Source of the DNA: Mycobacteriaceae bacterium
GTDB taxonomy: Bacteria > Actinomycetota > Actinomycetes > Mycobacteriales > Mycobacteriaceae
Reading direction: 5' to 3'
DNA: 5,227 nt
NCBI GenBank assembly: GCA_013362555.1
Contig: JABFVX010000392.1
Coordinates: 1-5,227, forward strand
Shown: piece after piece, positions 1-3,368 of the stretch
Layout: each line of letters starts with the position of its first letter
How positions within the stretch are numbered: position 1 is the first letter of the stretch
Position numbers and translations under genes: made by a program
Notes under the pieces: generated by a model
What the model was told of the DNA's origin: nothing
Databases searched by the model: none
Seen by the model: only the letters and a program-made list of their open reading frames with translations

Positions 1-2350
1 GCTTTACCGCGGCGACCAACTCCAACTCGCGGAGAACTGGGCCAGGGAACACGCGCGCGACATCGACGAGCTCGAGGCCGAGTTCCTCGCCGCGAGTCGT
101 GTGGCGCGGCGCAGCCGCCGCCGGGTCCGAATCGGCCTCGGCAGTCTGCTGGGCCTGCTGCTCGTGGTTGCGCTGGTCATGTCCGGGTTCGCCTACAACG
201 GGCAGCGGCAGGCCCGCGCTCAGCAGCACACGGCGGTGGCGCGAGAGTTGGTCCAGCGTGCTGATGCGTTGCGGGACAAGGCGCCCCAACTCGCGCTCAT
301 GCTCGGCATCGCCGCCGACCACGTCGACCACACCCGGTCGACCACCGCGGCCATGCTGGAGAGTCTCCTCACCCCCTACCTCGGAACCCTGAGCGCCTCG
401 TCGGTCACGGCCGTCGAGTACAGCGCGGACGGCCGCCTGCTCGCGGCGGCCGACATGGACAACCGAGTGACCCTGTGGAACGAGAATCGCAAGCTCGGCC
501 ATCTCGTTTCCGCGTTTGCGCCGGACGCCCTCGCGTTCAGTTCGGACGGCCGGACTCTCGCGGTAGGGGGACCGGGCTCCGCGGCGTTCTGGGACATCTC
601 CGACGCGGCCCGGCCGCGCCGGATCGCGGATCTCGGCGGAATCGGTGCTGTCACGAACGTCGTGTTCAGCCCGGACGGCAGGCTGTTGGCCACAATGAAC
701 GGCGTTGACCACACTGCCGCGGTCTGGGACGTCGGCGAGCAGCCGCACCCGAGGCGACTCAGCGACGTGAACGGCGACACCGACGTCGGATACGACGCGG
801 CCTTCAGCCCGGACGGGCGGCTGCTGGCGACGACGGGCAAATCCCAAGCGGCACTGTGGGACGTCAGCGCACCCGAGCGGCCGCAGCGGCTCGCCGCGCT
901 GCCCGCGGCCGCCACGACCGGGATCTTTTCGGTCGCATTCCGTCCGGACGGACGCGTGCTCGCCACCGACGACGACACTGCGGTCAACCTGTGGGACGTC
1001 ACCGATCCAGTGCAGCCCAAGCGGACGTATCGGCTGACGGACGCGCAGGACAACATCGCTCAGGTCCGGTTCACCGCGGCCGGAGACATGGTGTATGCCG
1101 CGACAGCGTCCGACGCCTTGTGCTCCTGGACCCTCGCAGAGCCCGCCCGGATTCGGGGCTGGGCCTGTACCGCGGGCAAGGGACATCGCAGCCGCAAGGC
1201 ACTCAATCCGGCGGTGCTGGCCTTGGCCAGCGGGAACGCCACCGACAATACGATCACGCTGTGGGGCGGCGCGGATTCGACCTGGTGGCTGCCGCTACAG
1301 ACAGCGCAGCGGCACAGTGCCGTCGGCAATGTCGAGTTCAGCGGGGACGGGCGGCTGCTCGCGACCCGGCAAGCCGACGGCACCGCGACCCTCTGGGACA
1401 GCGACGGAAATCGTCGCAGGTTCATCCCGGTCGTGAGCTTCCCCTCCGACACGGTCAAGGCGCTGGTCCTCTCCGCGGACCGGACGCTGGTCACCCTGGA
1501 CCGGCAGGGCGGCATCGCACTGTGGGACGCCTCCGATCCGCACCGCCCGGTCACCCGCGCGCGACTGGACACCGAAGGGATCCGATACTCCGCCCCGTTG
1601 GCGAGCAATTCCAGGCGTCGAATGCTCGCCGTGCACGGTCAAGAGAGCGCCGTCCAGCTCTGGGACATCAGCGACCCGCGAAAGGCCCAGCGGCGCGGCA
1701 TCATTCCGGCCGATGACCGGGAGGTGCGGTCGGTCACGTTCAGCCCGGACGGTCGTACCCTGGCGGTGGGCGGCGGCGACGGCCGGGTTGCCCTCTGGGA
1801 CGTCGCGGATCCTGGCCGGCCCCGCCGACGCGGTCGGGTGGTCGGCCAGGACGGCGGCTCGATCCGTTCCCTCGCCTTCAGCCCGGACGGCAGGACGCTC
1901 GCGTCCGGCGGCGCCGCCGCCACCGTCACCCTGTGGGACGTCGGCGACCGAGACGACCCGCAACTGCTCGGCGCGCCGCTCAGCCACCGCGGAGGCGACA
2001 TCCGAGCACTCGGATTCAGTCCGGACGGGCGGCTGGTCGCGGCGGGTGCGGGCGACGAACTCAACCTCTGGGATGTGTCCGACCCGGTTCACCCCCGCGT
2101 CGTCCTCACCGACACCACCCATCGCGCGCCGGTGCGCACCGTCGCGTTCAGCTCGGACGGCCGCACTCTGGCCTCCGGCAGCGACGACATGTCCATCCAG
2201 ATCCGCGACCTCACCCACATCTCCGAAACCCGCGAGAACGCACACGAACTCGCGTGCGCCCGCACGGGCCGCGGACTCAACCCCGCCGAATGGCGCCAGT
2301 ACATCCCCAGCCTGCCGTTCCAGCGGACCTGTCCAAACCCTCCTGAATGA
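1..2350 (+). CDS. nSTAND1-type membrane-anchored WD40 repeat protein, C-terminal part (5' end outside window)
   Basis: The reading frame is open from base 2, with LYRGDQLQLAENW as its first residues, so the start codon lies left of the window; the GTG at 101 is an internal Val. Visible parts in order: the end of the STAND signalling region, a basic stretch (ARRSRRR), one transmembrane helix at about 131-196 (IGLGSLLGLLLVVALVMSGF), a helical linker rich in Ala/Gln with the family-typical pattern APQLALMLGIAAD, then 14 WD40 blades and a tail with two cysteines (ELACART and QRTCP). Actinobacterial nSTAND1 proteins of this architecture have an N-terminal P-loop NTPase, not visible here, and a C-terminal propeller thought to sense a ligand. 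Repeats such as FSPDGRTLA and LWDVSDP are near-canonical. The TGA stop at 2348-2350 lies inside a hairpin arm. The family call is firm; the ligand and the biological role are unknown. Confidence 0.95.
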   Translation, partial: LYRGDQLQLAENWAREHARDIDELEAEFLAASRVARRSRRRVRIGLGSLLGLLLVVALVMSGFAYNGQRQARAQQHTAVARELVQRADALRDKAPQLALMLGIAADHVDHTRSTTAAMLESLLTPYLGTLSASSVTAVEYSADGRLLAAADMDNRVTLWNENRKLGHLVSAFAPDALAFSSDGRTLAVGGPGSAAFWDISDAARPRRIADLGGIGAVTNVVFSPDGRLLATMNGVDHTAAVWDVGEQPHPRRLSDVNGDTDVGYDAAFSPDGRLLATTGKSQAALWDVSAPERPQRLAALPAAATTGIFSVAFRPDGRVLATDDDTAVNLWDVTDPVQPKRTYRLTDAQDNIAQVRFTAAGDMVYAATASDALCSWTLAEPARIRGWACTAGKGHRSRKALNPAVLALASGNATDNTITLWGGADSTWWLPLQTAQRHSAVGNVEFSGDGRLLATRQADGTATLWDSDGNRRRFIPVVSFPSDTVKALVLSADRTLVTLDRQGGIALWDASDPHRPVTRARLDTEGIRYSAPLASNSRRRMLAVHGQESAVQLWDISDPRKAQRRGIIPADDREVRSVTFSPDGRTLAVGGGDGRVALWDVADPGRPRRRGRVVGQDGGSIRSLAFSPDGRTLASGGAAATVTLWDVGDRDDPQLLGAPLSHRGGDIRALGFSPDGRLVAAGAGDELNLWDVSDPVHPRVVLTDTTHRAPVRTVAFSSDGRTLASGSDDMSIQIRDLTHISETRENAHELACARTGRGLNPAEWRQYIPSLPFQRTCPNPPE
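404..2217 (+). repeat. 14 tandem WD40 blades (protein-level repeat, roughly 130 nt period)
   Basis: Within the nSTAND1 gene I count 14 units of the form V-x-x-hydrophobic-x-F-S-x-D-G-R-x-L-A ... LWD(V/I), most followed by a linker like SDPxRPRR. The recurring DNA core ttcagcccggacgg or a close variant appears near 536, 665, 813, 939, 1337, 1740, 1878, 2015 and 2147. Blades 1-5 and 8-14 are clear. Blades 6 and 7 (about 1050-1300) are degenerate: blade 6 has CSWTL in place of LWDV and blade 7 lacks the SPDGR turn. Fourteen blades fit two seven-bladed propellers; that folding is inference. Confidence 0.88.
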
Positions 2351-2393
2351 CCCATGAGTTGCGCTTGACGCAACTCATGGGTCATTCAGGAGG
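2339..2393. terminator. Perfect 25-bp hairpin between convergent genes, likely bidirectional terminator
   Basis: The left arm 2339-2363 and right arm 2369-2393 are exact reverse complements, separated by the 5-nt loop cttga. The hairpin sits at the convergence of the plus-strand nSTAND1 gene and a minus-strand ORF and contains both of their stop codons. There is no clear U-tract on either side, which is common for actinobacterial terminators. Each arm, read inwards, carries TGA at arm positions 6-8, 10-12 and 17-19, so all three frames entering from either side are closed. The core gaatgaccc is shared with the hairpin at 2547-2595, suggesting a dispersed palindrome family. Confidence 0.85.
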
Positions 2394-2538
2394 CTATGGA
2401 CCGCCTGTTGGTGAAATAGAACCCAACCAGCACGCCCAGCGCGGTGACGACAGCGGCGAGTTTCAACCACCCGTCCCAGCTCGCGGCTTTCCCGCGTTTC
2501 AGATTGCGGCAAACCCGCTGTCTTGCTGAGGGTTCCAT
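2386..2538 (-). CDS. Possible small single-pass membrane protein, 50 residues, hypothetical
   Basis: This minus-strand ORF starts at ATG 2536-2538 and ends at TGA 2386-2388, inside the arm of the convergent hairpin. The product has a basic N-terminus (ARQRVCRNLKRGK), one hydrophobic helix at about residues 24-42 (WLKLAAVVTALGVLVGFYF) and a short tail, NRRSIAS. GC at third positions is roughly 74%, higher in the second half than in the first 18 codons. The ribosome site is weak: only a GGA about 7 nt before the start, at the base of the neighbouring hairpin. I chose this ATG because the only earlier one lies within hairpin 2547-2595. It follows the DUF1304 gene in the same direction, but a terminator-like hairpin lies between them. 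I recognise no family; it may be a real small protein or a chance ORF. Confidence 0.45.
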   Translation of the reverse strand: MEPSARQRVCRNLKRGKAASWDGWLKLAAVVTALGVLVGFYFTNRRSIAS

Positions 2539-2546
2539 CCGCGCAT

Positions 2547-2595
2547 CCAGAATGACCCGTGGAGTGCGCTGGGCGCACTCCACGGGTCATTCTGG
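2547..2595. terminator. Perfect 23-bp hairpin downstream of the DUF1304 gene, likely terminator
   Basis: Arms 2547-2569 and 2573-2595 are exact reverse complements with a 3-nt loop (tgg). Its outer edge is 8 nt past the TAG stop of the minus-strand DUF1304 gene, the usual place for a terminator. Over the 20 bases beginning at gaatgaccc it matches the arm of hairpin 2339-2393 at about 16 positions, and each differing base is balanced by its partner in the opposite arm. No U-tract is seen. Confidence 0.8.
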
Positions 2596-2603
2596 TTCTC
2601 TGA

Positions 2604-2969
2604 CTATGTGCGGGACAGCAGCAGGACCGCCAGCGCGAGTGCGGCTGGGAGGACCTGGACGAACAAGATGCGCTTGTTCGCCGTAGCGGCGCCGTACAGG
2701 CCTGCGGCGACGACGCAGATCAAGCCGTACAGCTTGATCTGGAACCCGGCCGGGTCCGACGCGATCAAACCCCAGATCAGGGCGAAAGCCAGGAACCCGT
2801 TGTAGAGGCCTTGGTTGGCGGCCAGCGCGGCGCTCTCTTTCGCGAACTCTGCCGTGGTGCCGAAGGCGGCGCGTGCGCGCGGCGTGTTCCAGAGGAACAT
2901 CTCCAGCACGAGGATGTAGACATGGATCAGGGCGACGAGCCCGATCAGGACACCCGCGACGACAGTCAT
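2604..2969 (-). CDS. DUF1304 family four-helix membrane protein
   Basis: The product is 121 residues, the usual size for DUF1304 (Pfam PF06993), an uncharacterised family of small integral membrane proteins. Four hydrophobic segments are visible at about residues 2-26, 54-71, 77-94 and 100-118. Family-like motifs are HVYILVLEMFLW in helix 1 (His16, Glu23, Trp27), NQGLYNGFLA at the start of helix 2 (residues 52-61) and AGLYGAATA at the end of helix 3. Start ATG is 2967-2969 and stop TAG is 2604-2606. The ribosome site is weak (GAG 7 nt before the start); a longer frame from 2994 is a different frame and is not favoured. It lies between two hairpins, so it may be a single-gene unit, but its promoter would have to overlap the hairpin at 2986-3063 or depend on read-through. 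Its function is not known. Confidence 0.92.
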   Translation of the reverse strand: MTVVAGVLIGLVALIHVYILVLEMFLWNTPRARAAFGTTAEFAKESAALAANQGLYNGFLAFALIWGLIASDPAGFQIKLYGLICVVAAGLYGAATANKRILFVQVLPAALALAVLLLSRT

Positions 2970-2985
2970 GCCAGGACTCTAGCCA

Positions 2986-3063
2986 CAGCCGCACGCCTTC
3001 TTGCCAAACGCACCGGACTTAGTGCGACATTTCCGGTGCGTTTGGCGAGAAAGGGTGCGGCTG
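2986..3063. terminator. Long interrupted hairpin after the FHA-transglutaminase operon
   Basis: The inner stem is 20 bp (2998-3017 with 3032-3051), with one T-G wobble and a 14-nt loop. After a 3-nt internal loop (gcc opposite agg, with one possible pair) an outer stem of 9 bp continues (2986-2994 with 3055-3063). Together it spans 78 bases. The outer edge directly abuts the TAG stop (3064-3066) of the minus-strand 93-residue gene, so a terminator for that unit is the simplest reading. It is unrelated in sequence to the two gaatgaccc hairpins. Only 16 nt separate it from the DUF1304 start, so it may also influence expression of that gene. Confidence 0.75.
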
Positions 3064-3345
3064 CTATTGGGTCAGACGGTGGCGGGTGGCGTTCCGGACC
3101 GCGAAGTGCCGGCCGACTCCGTGCGCGACAGTGTTGTCGTTCACCTGGAGGTCGGCGTCGCTGCCTCGCTCGACAAGGGTGCCGGTGACTTCGAAGGCGT
3201 TATGCACGTCGCTGTCGCTCCACTCGGCAAGGCCGTCGATATACACGTGGGAGTCCGGTCCGCAACGGAGGATGGCGCCTGCTCCGTCGTTCTCGGCGAT
3301 CCCGTACAGGATGACCGTCCTGCCGATGTCGTCGGAGAAATCCAT
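3064..3345 (-). CDS. Unrecognised 93-residue protein downstream of the FHA-transglutaminase gene
   Basis: The start ATG at 3343-3345 is preceded by a good ribosome site, GAGGA, 8 nt upstream; an in-frame GTG at 3358-3360 has no such site. The stop is TAG at 3064-3066. The gap to the upstream FHA-transglutaminase stop is 23 nt, so the two are very probably co-transcribed. The protein is acidic at the N-terminus and rich in predicted beta strands: GRTVILYGIAEN (8-19), GAGAILRC (21-28), HVYIDGLAEW (33-42) and AFEVTGTLVE (50-59). The pattern of a strand, VYIDGL-x-W and VTGTL suggests a small OB-like or beta-barrel fold, but I cannot name a family. There is no signal peptide or membrane segment. 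As a small gene directly after an enzyme with toxin-like architecture it could be an immunity or inhibitor protein; that is inference from position only. Confidence 0.8.
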   Translation of the reverse strand: MDFSDDIGRTVILYGIAENDGAGAILRCGPDSHVYIDGLAEWSDSDVHNAFEVTGTLVERGSDADLQVNDNTVAHGVGRHFAVRNATRHRLTQ

Positions 3346-3353
3346 GCTGTCGG

Positions 3354-3358
3354 TCCTC
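3354..3358 (-). promoter_or_regulatory. Ribosome binding site GAGGA deciding the start of the 93-residue gene
   Basis: On the minus strand GAGGA lies 8 nt before ATG 3343-3345. It is in the 23-nt gap between the FHA-transglutaminase stop and this ATG. It supports the ATG over the in-frame GTG at 3358-3360, which it partly overlaps. Confidence 0.75.
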
Positions 3359-3368
3359 ACGTAGTCGC

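Noticed and set aside
101..103. GTG at 101 as the start codon of the WD40 protein.
   Set aside because: The same frame is open and family-like (LYRGDQLQLAENW, DELEAEFLAASR) back to base 2, so this is an internal Val.
376..2245. Long minus-strand ORFs opposite the WD40 gene (376-1056, 1295-2245, 1639-2064).
   Set aside because: They are antisense shadows caused by high GC; their repeated patterns mirror the WD40 blades and they show no recognisable domain.
2347..2529. Plus-strand ORF of 60 codons starting inside the hairpin.
   Set aside because: Its start lies in the palindrome, it has no ribosome site, and its low-complexity product is antisense to the more plausible small membrane ORF.
2339..2595. 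The paired palindromes as terminal inverted repeats of an insertion sequence.
   Set aside because: No transposase or target duplication is seen, and each element is itself a complete palindrome, which fits terminators or REP-like repeats better.
2587..3188. ORFs overlapping the DUF1304 gene in other frames (2587-2994 minus, 2811-3188 plus).
   Set aside because: They are Arg/Gly-rich shadows; the DUF1304 frame has clear membrane helices and family motifs.
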